Assembly: GCF_003259315.1 (NCBI RefSeq)
Contig: NZ_QLLT01000020.1
Coordinates: 98,304-162,303 of the forward strand
DNA length: 64,000 bases
DNA from: Kitasatospora sp. SolWspMP-SS2h
Lineage (GTDB): Bacteria; Actinomycetota; Actinomycetes; Streptomycetales; Streptomycetaceae
Direction of reading: 5' to 3'
The position numbers and the translations under genes are program-made. How positions within the stretch are numbered: position 1 is the first letter of the stretch; every line of letters starts with the position of its first letter. Positions 8,047-15,334 of this stretch are shown in pieces. Below the pieces are notes generated by a model that did not search any database, had not been told where the DNA came from, and saw only the letters and a program-made list of their open reading frames with translations.

Positions 8047-8351
8047 CGGATCGTGAGCAACGTCACACCGCGTCGCCCGCCTCCTCCGCGCGGGGGAACC
8101 GCGCGGGCAGCATTCCGCGTGTTTCCGGGCGCAAACGGCGCTCCACGGCCGGTGCGGCAAGGGCTCCGGACACCGGTGCGACCGGCTCGAACAGCGCGCC
8201 GGTCGGCACCCGACTCCCCATCGGGTGCCGAAGTGGGGCAGACTTCTGCGGCTGGTGCACCCTGCAACCGGCAGGCGGAGTCCGGACCAGGGCCGAATCT
8301 CCCGCACTCACCCACGCAACGCCGGACGGGCACCGATCGACGGGGGGTCCG
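8047..8351. other. intergenic region before murJ
   Basis: 305 bp between the PAP2 and MurJ genes on the same strand. I see no gene, strong hairpin or clear promoter; a GGGGGG run at 8342-8347 may serve as ribosome-binding site for murJ. Confidence 0.4.
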
Positions 8352-10526
8352 ATGACCTTGCACACTGCGGACGGCCCCGGCGACCCGTACCACCCCCAGG
8401 GCGGACCGTACGAGCAGGGCGCCCCGTACGAGCAGGGCGGACCGCGCCGGCCGGACACCGCGTACCGCCAGGGCGAGCCGCAGCCGCCGCAGGGCGGCCC
8501 GCACCCGCAGGGCGCCCCGTCCTACCCGCCGCCGGGCGGACCGCACCCGGGGCAGGACCAGCCGACCATGCAGCTGGGCCGGATCCCCGCGCAGGGGTTC
8601 GAGCAGTACGGCCAGCCGCCGCCCTTCCCGCCGCAGGCCCCCGCGCCGCAGACCCCCCCGCCGGGCGCCGAGCGGCCGGTACCGGCGCCGCGGGTCGGCG
8701 AGGAGCCGGACGGGCCAGAGCCCGCGGTCAAGAAGCCCGCCTCCACCGGCCGCAACGGCCTGATCATGGCGCTGGGCTCGCTGGCCTCCCGGGCGCTGGG
8801 CTTCGTGCGCAGCGCGGTGATCGTGGCGGCGCTGACCAACGGCCCGGTCGGCGAGGCGTTCAACGTGGCGAACTCGCTGCCGAACATCGTCTACATGATG
8901 CTGATCGGCGGCGCGCTGGCCTCGGTGTTCGTGCCGGAGCTGGTGCACGCGATGCAGACCCACCGGGACGGCGGCCAGGCGTACACCGACCGGCTGCTCA
9001 CCCTGTGCGGCGTGATCCTGGTGGTGCTGACGGTCGGCGCGTTCCTGTTCGCCCCGCAGATCGTCGACCTGTACTCGCAGTTCGACGGCGCCCAGCGCGA
9101 GTTGGCGATCGACTTCGCCCGGTACTGCCTGCCGCAGATCTTCTTCTACGGCGTGTTCACCCTGCTCGGGCAGGTGCTGAACGCCCGCGACCGGTTCGGC
9201 GCGATGATGTGGACGCCGGTGCTGAACAACGTCGTGGCGATCGGCGTGTTCGGCGTCTACCTGGTGATCGGCCGGCACGCCTACCAGGTCGGCGACGTGA
9301 CCTCCGGCGACACCCTGCTGCTCGGCCTCGGCTCGACCATGGGCATCGTGGTGCAGGCCGCCGCGCTGCTGCCCTCGCTGCGCTCCTCCGGCTTCACCTT
9401 CCGGCCGCGCTTCGACTGGCGCGGCGCGGGCCTGACCCGGCCGCTGCGCTCGGCGGGCTGGGCGCTGCTGCTGGTGGTGGCCACCCAGCTGTCCTTCGCG
9501 GTGATCACCAGCCTGGGCACCGGCGCGGGCAAGGCGGCGGCGGACGCGCACATCGCCGGCGGACGCGGCTACGCCGCCTACGCCAACGCCTACCAGCTGT
9601 TCGTCGTCCCGCAGGGCGTGATCACCATCTCGCTGGTGACGGCGCTGCTGCCGGGGATGGCGCGGGCCGCGACGGCCGGCGACTACCGGAAGATCGGCGA
9701 GGACCTGTCGGGGATGCTGCGTTCCTCGGCCGCGATGATCGTCACCGCCGCGGTGCTCTTCCTGGCGCTGGCCCCGCAGATCGCGATGGCCGCGTACGGC
9801 TACGGCTCCGGGCCGACCGTGCACGCCGACGCGATGGTGGTGGCCTCGCTGCTGATGGCCTTCTCGGTCGGCCTGCCCGCGTTCTGCGCCCAGTACGCGC
9901 TGGCCCGCGGCTTCTACGCGATGAGCGACGCGCGCACCCCGTTCTGGCTGACCCTGGTGACCACCGGCACCAACGCGCTGATGTGCTGGGTGGCGTACGA
10001 GACGCTGCCGCTGCGCTACAAGGTGGTCGGCATGGCGTTCGCGCACACCACGGCCGCGCTGGTCTCGGTGGCGGTGACCGGCATCGCGCTGGGCCGCCGG
10101 CTGTCCCGGGGCGCCGCCCCGGCGGCGGTGCCCGCGCAGGCCGGTCCGGGCCAGGGCCCGGACGCCACGATGGTGCTGCGCACCGACGCCTTCGCGCCGG
10201 GGGCGAACGCCACCGTGGACCTGGGCGTGCGGCGCGGCTGGCGGCGCGGCAGCGGGCTGGAGGGCGGCCGGCTGGTGGTGCTGCACCTGGGGCTGCTGGT
10301 GGCCTGCGCGCCGGGCGCGCTGGCCGCGCACTGGCTGGCCGGACGGTTCGGCGCGGGGCTGTTCGGCAGCCTGGCGGGCCTGGCCGCGGGCGCGCTGGCG
10401 GTGCTGCTCTCGCTGTTCGTGCTGGCCCGCCCGCTGGGCGTGGGCGCCTCGGTGGCCCCGTTCGCCCGCAAGCTGCGCATCCCGTACCCGACCCCGGCCC
10501 CGACCAGCGGCAAGCACCGGCGCTGA
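8352..10526 (+). CDS. murJ: MurJ-family lipid II flippase
   Basis: 724 residues. The first 130 are a Pro/Gln/Gly-rich cytoplasmic tail with repeated YEQGAPYEQGGP-like units; the membrane part starts near residue 135 with NGLIMALGSLASRALGFVR, the MurJ/MviN N-terminal signature with its Arg pair, and NSLPNIVYMMLIGGALASVF follows. About 14 helices in all. MurJ moves lipid-linked peptidoglycan precursors across the membrane. The usual streptomycete murJ lies near the replication origin with trxB/parA; this copy is next to hrdD without such neighbours, so it may be a paralogue. The C-terminal loop is Gly/Ala rich. Confidence 0.87.
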   Translation: MTLHTADGPGDPYHPQGGPYEQGAPYEQGGPRRPDTAYRQGEPQPPQGGPHPQGAPSYPPPGGPHPGQDQPTMQLGRIPAQGFEQYGQPPPFPPQAPAPQTPPPGAERPVPAPRVGEEPDGPEPAVKKPASTGRNGLIMALGSLASRALGFVRSAVIVAALTNGPVGEAFNVANSLPNIVYMMLIGGALASVFVPELVHAMQTHRDGGQAYTDRLLTLCGVILVVLTVGAFLFAPQIVDLYSQFDGAQRELAIDFARYCLPQIFFYGVFTLLGQVLNARDRFGAMMWTPVLNNVVAIGVFGVYLVIGRHAYQVGDVTSGDTLLLGLGSTMGIVVQAAALLPSLRSSGFTFRPRFDWRGAGLTRPLRSAGWALLLVVATQLSFAVITSLGTGAGKAAADAHIAGGRGYAAYANAYQLFVVPQGVITISLVTALLPGMARAATAGDYRKIGEDLSGMLRSSAAMIVTAAVLFLALAPQIAMAAYGYGSGPTVHADAMVVASLLMAFSVGLPAFCAQYALARGFYAMSDARTPFWLTLVTTGTNALMCWVAYETLPLRYKVVGMAFAHTTAALVSVAVTGIALGRRLSRGAAPAAVPAQAGPGQGPDATMVLRTDAFAPGANATVDLGVRRGWRRGSGLEGGRLVVLHLGLLVACAPGALAAHWLAGRFGAGLFGSLAGLAAGALAVLLSLFVLARPLGVGASVAPFARKLRIPYPTPAPTSGKHRR

Positions 10527-10609
10527 GGCGCGCCGCGCCGGTGTCGGCCGCGTCGCACCGGCTCCGGCGCGTCCCCACCGGTGCTCGGGGCCCTCGTCCG
10601 GACGGTAAA

Positions 10610-10624
10610 GGCCCGGTACGGGCC
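10610..10624. terminator. hairpin between convergent murJ and regulator gene
   Basis: GGCCCG and CGGGCC (10610-10615, 10619-10624) form a small stem in the 144-bp convergent gap, which is otherwise GC-rich with several overlapping stems. It probably acts as a bidirectional terminator. Confidence 0.4.
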
Positions 10625-10670
10625 GCGCTGGACGCCCGGCCGGGCCGCGGGGGCCCGCGCGGGCGGCGCG

Positions 10671-11690
10671 CTACGCCGGGGCGTCCTCGGCGGCCTCCAG
10701 CCAGCCGAGGGCGGCGATCTGGATGCCGGCCTGGAAGCGGCTGCGGGCGTCCACCCGGACCATCAGGTCGGCCATCATCCGGCGGACGGTGCGCAGCGAG
10801 ACGCCCAGGCGCTGGCCGGCGCGCTCGTCGGTGAGCCCGTCGGCGAGCAGGCGGAGCAGTTCGCGCTCCTGGCCGGTGAGGCCGTGCGGGTCGCGCTGGG
10901 GGCTCTTCTCGCCGAGCGGGCGGGCGTGCTCCCAGACCTGGTCGAACAGGGCGCGCAGGGCGGCGACCACGCCGGGGCTCTGGAGCAGGACGGCGCCCTT
11001 GCGGGGGTCGTCGGGGTCGATCGGGACGATGGCGGTGGCGTTGTCGACCACGATCATGCGCAGCGGCAGGGTGGGCGTGGTGCGGACGGCGCCGCCGAGG
11101 CCGTGCAGCCAGCGGGCGTACTGGACGGTGGCGGGGTCGTTGCGGACGCTGTCCTGGTAGACGGTGCGCATCCGGACGCCGCGTTCCAGGGTGTCCTGGT
11201 CGAGGGCGCGGCTGGCCTCCATGACGGGGGCGGGCTGCGGGCCGCCGGGGGCGAAGGAGAGCACCTCGGCGGTGGCGTCGGAGGCCAGTTGGATCAGCCG
11301 GTCGCGGACCTGGTCGAGGCTGGAGAGCATCTCGATGCCGCGCTGCCCGTCGGCGCCGGGGGCGTGGATGCTGGCGTACTCGGCGATCAGTCCGGCCATC
11401 GCGGCCCGGCTGCGCTCGGCCTCGCGCTGGCGGCGGGCCTCCTCTGCCTCCTGGTGGGCGAGCAGGGCGGCCAGGCCGCGTTCGGGGTTGACGGCGCGCC
11501 AGCGGGTGCCGCAGCTGGTGGGGCGGGTGAGGGCGAGGTCGGCGAGCCGGTCGAGGGCGTGGCCGACCTCGACCTCGGTGGAGTCGAGGTGGCCGGCCAG
11601 GCCGCCGGTGTCGAGGTCGGGGTGGAGCAGCATGGCGCGGTAGACCGCCTCGCCGAACGAGTCGAGCCCGATCGGGCCGCCGGCGGTCAA
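10671..11690 (-). CDS. LuxR-type regulator with TrmB-like middle domain
   Basis: 339 residues from TTG at 11690, preceded by GGAAGA; no better in-frame start is seen upstream. N-terminal winged-helix (about 10-65: GLDSFGEAVYRAML...EVGHALDRLADLAL), a helical linker, a TrmB/PLD-like sensor domain (about 110-265) and a C-terminal LuxR HTH (LTGQERELLRLLADGLTDERAGQRLGVSLRTVRRMM). This architecture is common in streptomycetes, including near biosynthetic clusters. It could regulate the RiPP operon 2 kb away, but nothing in the sequence proves that. Confidence 0.85.
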   Translation of the reverse strand: MTAGGPIGLDSFGEAVYRAMLLHPDLDTGGLAGHLDSTEVEVGHALDRLADLALTRPTSCGTRWRAVNPERGLAALLAHQEAEEARRQREAERSRAAMAGLIAEYASIHAPGADGQRGIEMLSSLDQVRDRLIQLASDATAEVLSFAPGGPQPAPVMEASRALDQDTLERGVRMRTVYQDSVRNDPATVQYARWLHGLGGAVRTTPTLPLRMIVVDNATAIVPIDPDDPRKGAVLLQSPGVVAALRALFDQVWEHARPLGEKSPQRDPHGLTGQERELLRLLADGLTDERAGQRLGVSLRTVRRMMADLMVRVDARSRFQAGIQIAALGWLEAAEDAPA

Positions 11691-11961
11691 GATCCGGTCT
11701 TCCGCGTGCCCCGGCTCGGGTCCGTCCGCGTGGTTCTGCGCATGTCGACCTCCAGCGCGCCGTGGCGCGCCCCCCGGATTCCTGCTGACCGGGCGTCAGA
11801 CTAGCGCTGACCGGTCACCGTCGAGAACTGGCTTGCGGAGATTCTGTCGTACAGGTGGGCGAGCCGTGAAGAGCGCCCGGCAACTGTCATATTCGTGCCA
11901 GGCGGGGATGTGACACCCGTCGTACCGCGCGGATCGGATGCGGATTTGCCACGCTGGACGG

Positions 11962-12291
11962 ATGTACGCGATCCGCCTGGAGTTGGACCCGCCGCCCGCG
12001 CCGGGTCGGTGCGCGGTGTCCGCCGGGGCCGGTCCGGTGCGGGCCGCGCTGCTGCGGCTGCCGCTGGACGGGGCCCGGGTGTGCCACGTCCGGGTGCTGG
12101 AGGTCGCGGACGGGCTGGCGGCGATGTGCTTCCTGACGGCGGCGTCGCTGCTGTCGGCGGAGTGGGCGCTGCGGGCGGGCGCGGCGGCGCTGGTGGGGCC
12201 GGACGGGCCGCTGGCGGGCTGGTCGGTGGCGCTCTGCGAGGCGGACCCGTGGATCGCGCTGGGCACGTGGCAGGACAGCGCCCGTAGCTGA
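11962..12291 (+). CDS. small hypothetical protein
   Basis: 109 residues from the ATG at 11962 (MYAIRLELDPPPAPG). Alternating beta-like and helical stretches, with two Cys in the middle (VCHVRVLEVADGLAAMCF) and one near the C-terminus. No signal peptide; a moderately hydrophobic centre. It is divergent from the LuxR/TrmB regulator with 271 bp between them. No family recognised. Confidence 0.6.
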   Translation: MYAIRLELDPPPAPGRCAVSAGAGPVRAALLRLPLDGARVCHVRVLEVADGLAAMCFLTAASLLSAEWALRAGAAALVGPDGPLAGWSVALCEADPWIALGTWQDSARS

Positions 12292-12313
12292 CGGTACATC
12301 AACAACCCGGTGG

Positions 12314-12357
12314 CGGAGCTGGCACCACAGTGTCACGGCACTGTGGTGACAGCTCCG
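12314..12357. promoter_or_regulatory. 19-bp inverted repeat (operator or attenuator)
   Basis: Arms 12314-12332 and 12339-12357 pair with a single mismatch around a 6-nt spacer; the inner ten pairs (CACCACAGTG / CACTGTGGTG) are perfect. It starts 22 bp after one small gene and ends 184 bp before the next. It may terminate the first transcript or be a regulator's binding site. Confidence 0.6.
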
Positions 12358-12541
12358 GCTACTGACACGGAGGTGCCACCGGGAGCACTCTCGTTGTTGT
12401 CGGCAGGACGACGGAGCGAGGAAGCGGGAGCAGCCCCCGGCGGGGGACGCGGATCGCACCGGGCACCTGACGACGGCTCACACCACACGCCCCGGTGGCA
12501 GCCCGGGGCATCAGCCGAACGCGAGAGGATCGGGCACTCCC

Positions 12542-12823
12542 ATGGCGCTGAACATCCGAATTGTCACGATTGCGGTACTTGGTGCGCTGACGGTAGGCGG
12601 CGTCGCCACCGCCGCCGAACTGGCCGGCCCGGCACGTCCGGGCGCCGTCGTCACCGCCGACGGGGCGGTCGCCGGCGGTCCGCAGCAGCCCGGGGACGCG
12701 GCGGCCCAGAACGCCGTGGTCGGCGGCGGCGTCTCGGACCCGAGCCCGGTCCCGTCCGGCAGCCCGACCCCGACCAGCAGCCCGAGCGGCCCGCAGCAGT
12801 CCGGGACCTGGGGCTGGGGCTGA
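12542..12823 (+). CDS. small secreted Pro/Ser-rich protein
   Basis: 93 residues. MALNIRIVTIAVLGALTVGG followed by VATAAELAG reads as a Sec signal peptide, with a likely cut after ATAA. The mature part is Gly/Ala rich and then Pro/Ser/Thr rich (SPVPSGSPTPTSSPSG), ending in the unusual aromatic GTWGWG. No homologue recognised. It lies 31 bp ahead of the response-regulator gene on the same strand and is probably co-transcribed. Function unknown; a cell-surface or signalling role is only a guess. Confidence 0.6.
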   Translation: MALNIRIVTIAVLGALTVGGVATAAELAGPARPGAVVTADGAVAGGPQQPGDAAAQNAVVGGGVSDPSPVPSGSPTPTSSPSGPQQSGTWGWG

Positions 12824-12854
12824 TCGGACCGGAGCGGACCGGAGAGGCACGCGG

Positions 12855-13550
12855 ATGACGACCGCACTGGAACGCCCGCTGGTGCAGCGGGCCACGGCCC
12901 ACCGCTTCCCGGTCCCCGGGATCGCGGCGGCGACGGACCCGACCGGGATCCTGCTGGCCGACGGGCACCACCTGTTCCGCTCCGGCCTGGGGGCCCTGCT
13001 GGACCGGGAGGAGGACCTCGCGGTGGTCGTCGAGGCGGCCGGCGGGGAGGAGGCGGTCGCGGCGGCGGCCCGGGTGCGGCCCGCGGTCGCGGTGCTGGGG
13101 CTGGACCCGGAGCAGCCGGACGGGCCGGCGCTGGCCCGGCAGGTGCAGCAGGCGGCGCCGGGCGCGGCGGTGCTGCTGCTGGTGCCGGCCCTGCCGCGGA
13201 CGGCGGAGCTGCGGCGGGCCCTGGTGGAGGGCGCGTCCGGGGTCCTGCTGAAGGACGTGCAGGCGCCCGCGCTGATCGCGGCGGTGCGCGAACTGGCCCG
13301 CGGCGGCCGGGTGTACGACCCGCGGCTGGTGCTGGACGTGGTGCGCACCGGGCAGGCCGGGCCGCTGAGCCGCCGGGAACTGGCGGTGCTGGGCGAGATC
13401 GCCGCGGGCAGCACGGTGCGGGAGGCGGCCGCGGCGCTGTCGCTCTCCCCGGGGACGGTGCGCAACTACGTCTCGGCGGCGATCGCCAAGACCCGGGCCC
13501 GCAACCGCTGCGACGCGATCCGGATCGCCCGCGAGTGCGGCTGGCTGTAG
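12855..13550 (+). CDS. NarL/LuxR-family response regulator lacking the phospho-acceptor
   Basis: 231 residues, ATG after GGAGAGG. Receiver-like domain (about 30-150) and C-terminal LuxR HTH (LSRRELAVLGEIAAGSTVREAAAALSLSPGTVRNY). The early acidic residue of the receiver is kept (LLADGHH), but where the phospho-acceptor sits the sequence reads VAVLGLDPEQPDG: the Asp of the usual LLDLxMPxxDG is Gly. This is an orphan, atypical regulator with no kinase gene nearby, probably controlled by ligand or partner instead of phosphorylation. It is convergent with the RiPP operon. Confidence 0.87.
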   Translation: MTTALERPLVQRATAHRFPVPGIAAATDPTGILLADGHHLFRSGLGALLDREEDLAVVVEAAGGEEAVAAAARVRPAVAVLGLDPEQPDGPALARQVQQAAPGAAVLLLVPALPRTAELRRALVEGASGVLLKDVQAPALIAAVRELARGGRVYDPRLVLDVVRTGQAGPLSRRELAVLGEIAAGSTVREAAAALSLSPGTVRNYVSAAIAKTRARNRCDAIRIARECGWL

Positions 13551-13612
13551 GCCGGCGGACCGCGGCCCGGGCAGGCCGCGAGGACGGCAGGACAGGAACG
13601 CAGGCTCGCCGA

Positions 13613-13641
13613 CGACCCGTCAGATTCCCGCTGACGGGTCG
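13613..13641. terminator. bidirectional terminator between regulator and sagB-type gene
   Basis: CGACCCGTCAG (13613-13623) and CTGACGGGTCG (13631-13641) form a perfect 11-bp stem with a 7-nt loop between convergent genes. Confidence 0.65.
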
Positions 13642-13665
13642 CAGGCGTGCCTGCGTCCGGGCTCT

Positions 13666-13754
13666 GTGCGTAAGGGCGTTGTGCGTCCGGGCGTGGTGCG
13701 CCCGGGTGTCGCGCGTCAGGACGTCGCGCGGCCGGGTGCGGCGCGGCGGGCCGG
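13666..13754. repeat. 15-bp imperfect tandem repeat, about six units
   Basis: Units of 15 bp (type GTGCGTCCGGGCGTG) run from 13666 to the base before the SagB-type stop codon at 13755. Copies differ at 2-5 positions. The repeat lies in the 3' untranslated part of the RiPP operon. It can be read as a pentapeptide repeat on the plus strand, but no gene start supports that. Confidence 0.65.
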
Positions 13755-15281
13755 TCAGAAGCTCTCGCCGAAGCCCTCCCCGGCGCGGGCGGCGGCCACC
13801 ACGTCCGCGAAGCCGTGCGCGGTGCGCGGCACCCCGGCCGGGCGGCTGCCGATCAGGAACTCGCCGACCGAGGACTCCGCGGTCCAGTCCAGGCCGAGCG
13901 CCCGGGCGGCGGCGTCGGTGTCGCCGGAGCCGAGCCCGCACGGGGCCAGGCCCATCGCGGTGGCCACCAGGTAGAGGGTCTGGTAGAGCACGCCGACGTG
14001 CTTGAGGGTCAGCGCGTAGGCGATCTGGCTGTACTTCCAGGACAGCCGGCCGAACCGGCTGGTGACGGTGAGCAGCACCTGCGGGTCGACGGTGCAGGCG
14101 GTGGCGCGCCAGGCGGCGGTGACGAGTTCGTTGAACGCGGCCTCCTCGCCGGGGTGCTGGAACGGGCGGGGGCGCAGCCGGTGGGCGGCGGCGTCGTAGC
14201 GGTAGACGCCGGGCTCCAGGCCGACGCACTTGACCACCGAGAGGTAGACCTCCAGTTCGCCGGTGGCGCCGCCGGCCGGGTAGGGGCGCTCGACGCCGTC
14301 GTAGCCGTGCGGGTCGGCGGGGTCGCCGGGGATCACCCGGCGGACCCGGGCCACCCGGTAGAGCAGTTCGGCGAGCTGGTCGAGGGTGACCGGGGTGTCG
14401 GCGTAGGAGCGCACCGAGCGGCGGCCTTCGAGGACCTCGCTGAGCGCGGGGTCGCGGGCGACCACGGTGTCCCAGTCCGGGACGGGCAGGTCGATGCCCT
14501 CGCCCTCCTCGCGGGCGCCGGGGGTGGAGACGGCGGGCAGTTGCGGGACGTCCTGGTGGGCGAAGACGCCGCCGGTGGGGTAGTCGTGCCGGCCGGGGCG
14601 GCTGCGGGCGTGGAACAGCAGGTCGTGGAAGTCCCAGAGCGGGGCCTCGGAGCCCTGCCCGGCGTCCAGGAAGCCGCCGCCGGCCAGCAGTCCGGCCAGC
14701 GCCTCGCCCTCGCCGGGGGACATCCCGGCGAGCAGGGCGGCCTCCTCGGCGGTGCGGGAGGCGCTGAGCGCCGCCACGAAGGCCCCAGCGGCGGCCTGGT
14801 GGAGGGTGAGCCGGAACGGCGCCATCGGCGATTCGAGGACGCAGCTCTCGCCGTCCTGGCCCTGGCCGTCCGGCAGGCGGCGCAGGTAGGCGAACCGGGA
14901 GAGCACCAACCGGCCGGTGGGGCGGGCGAATCCGGGCAGCGCGGCGGAGCGGGCGATCGGCACGGCGGTGGCCAGCGGGGTGCCGAGCGGGTCGGCGACG
15001 GTGGTGGTGACCAGGTACGGGAAGCGTTCGAGCAGCTTCAGCAGCCGGACGTGGTCGAGCGCCAGCAGGTCGAGGTCGGCGTCGGAGCGGGTCAGGTCGA
15101 GCAGGGCGGCGACGGTGCGTTCGCCGAGCGCGTGGACGCGCTGGCGGCCCCAGGGGTGGGCGAGTTCGACGTCGGCGCCCTGGGCGGTGACCTCGACCTC
15201 GGGGCGCAGCCGGAGCAGGCGGCGCAGCGGGCGGTGGCCCCCGGTGGCGGGGGCGGGCGGCAGGTGTTCGATGACGGTCAT
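13755..15281 (-). CDS. SagB-type azoline dehydrogenase (nitroreductase fold)
   Basis: 508 residues, ATG after GGGGAGG. The C-terminal half (about 265-500) is the SagB/ThcOx nitroreductase domain: ALSEVLEGRRSVRSYADTPV (FMN-phosphate Arg/Ser region), the catalytic Lys-Tyr pair in LSWKYSQIAYALTLKHVG, and ATAMGLAPCGLGSGD. The N-terminal 250 residues are an accessory domain common in actinomycete members. These FMN enzymes oxidise azolines made by a YcaO cyclodehydratase to thiazoles or oxazoles. Last gene of the RiPP operon; a perfect palindrome separates it from the YcaO gene. Confidence 0.88.
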   Translation of the reverse strand: MTVIEHLPPAPATGGHRPLRRLLRLRPEVEVTAQGADVELAHPWGRQRVHALGERTVAALLDLTRSDADLDLLALDHVRLLKLLERFPYLVTTTVADPLGTPLATAVPIARSAALPGFARPTGRLVLSRFAYLRRLPDGQGQDGESCVLESPMAPFRLTLHQAAAGAFVAALSASRTAEEAALLAGMSPGEGEALAGLLAGGGFLDAGQGSEAPLWDFHDLLFHARSRPGRHDYPTGGVFAHQDVPQLPAVSTPGAREEGEGIDLPVPDWDTVVARDPALSEVLEGRRSVRSYADTPVTLDQLAELLYRVARVRRVIPGDPADPHGYDGVERPYPAGGATGELEVYLSVVKCVGLEPGVYRYDAAAHRLRPRPFQHPGEEAAFNELVTAAWRATACTVDPQVLLTVTSRFGRLSWKYSQIAYALTLKHVGVLYQTLYLVATAMGLAPCGLGSGDTDAAARALGLDWTAESSVGEFLIGSRPAGVPRTAHGFADVVAAARAGEGFGESF

Positions 15282-15299
15282 GGGGACCTCCCCGGATGG

Positions 15300-15327
15300 G
15301 CGGGGCAGCCGGGCCCGGCTGCCCCGC
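15300..15327. terminator. 28-bp perfect palindrome between ycaO-type and sagB-type genes
   Basis: GCGGGGCAGCCGGG followed directly by its reverse complement. It lies 7 bp after the YcaO stop codon and before the SagB ribosome-binding site, so it probably attenuates transcription or stabilises the upstream mRNA. Confidence 0.6.
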
Positions 15328-15334
15328 GCGTCGG

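Noticed and set aside
13666..13974. Plus-strand gene with VRPGV pentapeptide repeats
   Set aside because: No ribosome-binding site, and it runs into the SagB gene antisense; explained by the 15-bp DNA repeat.
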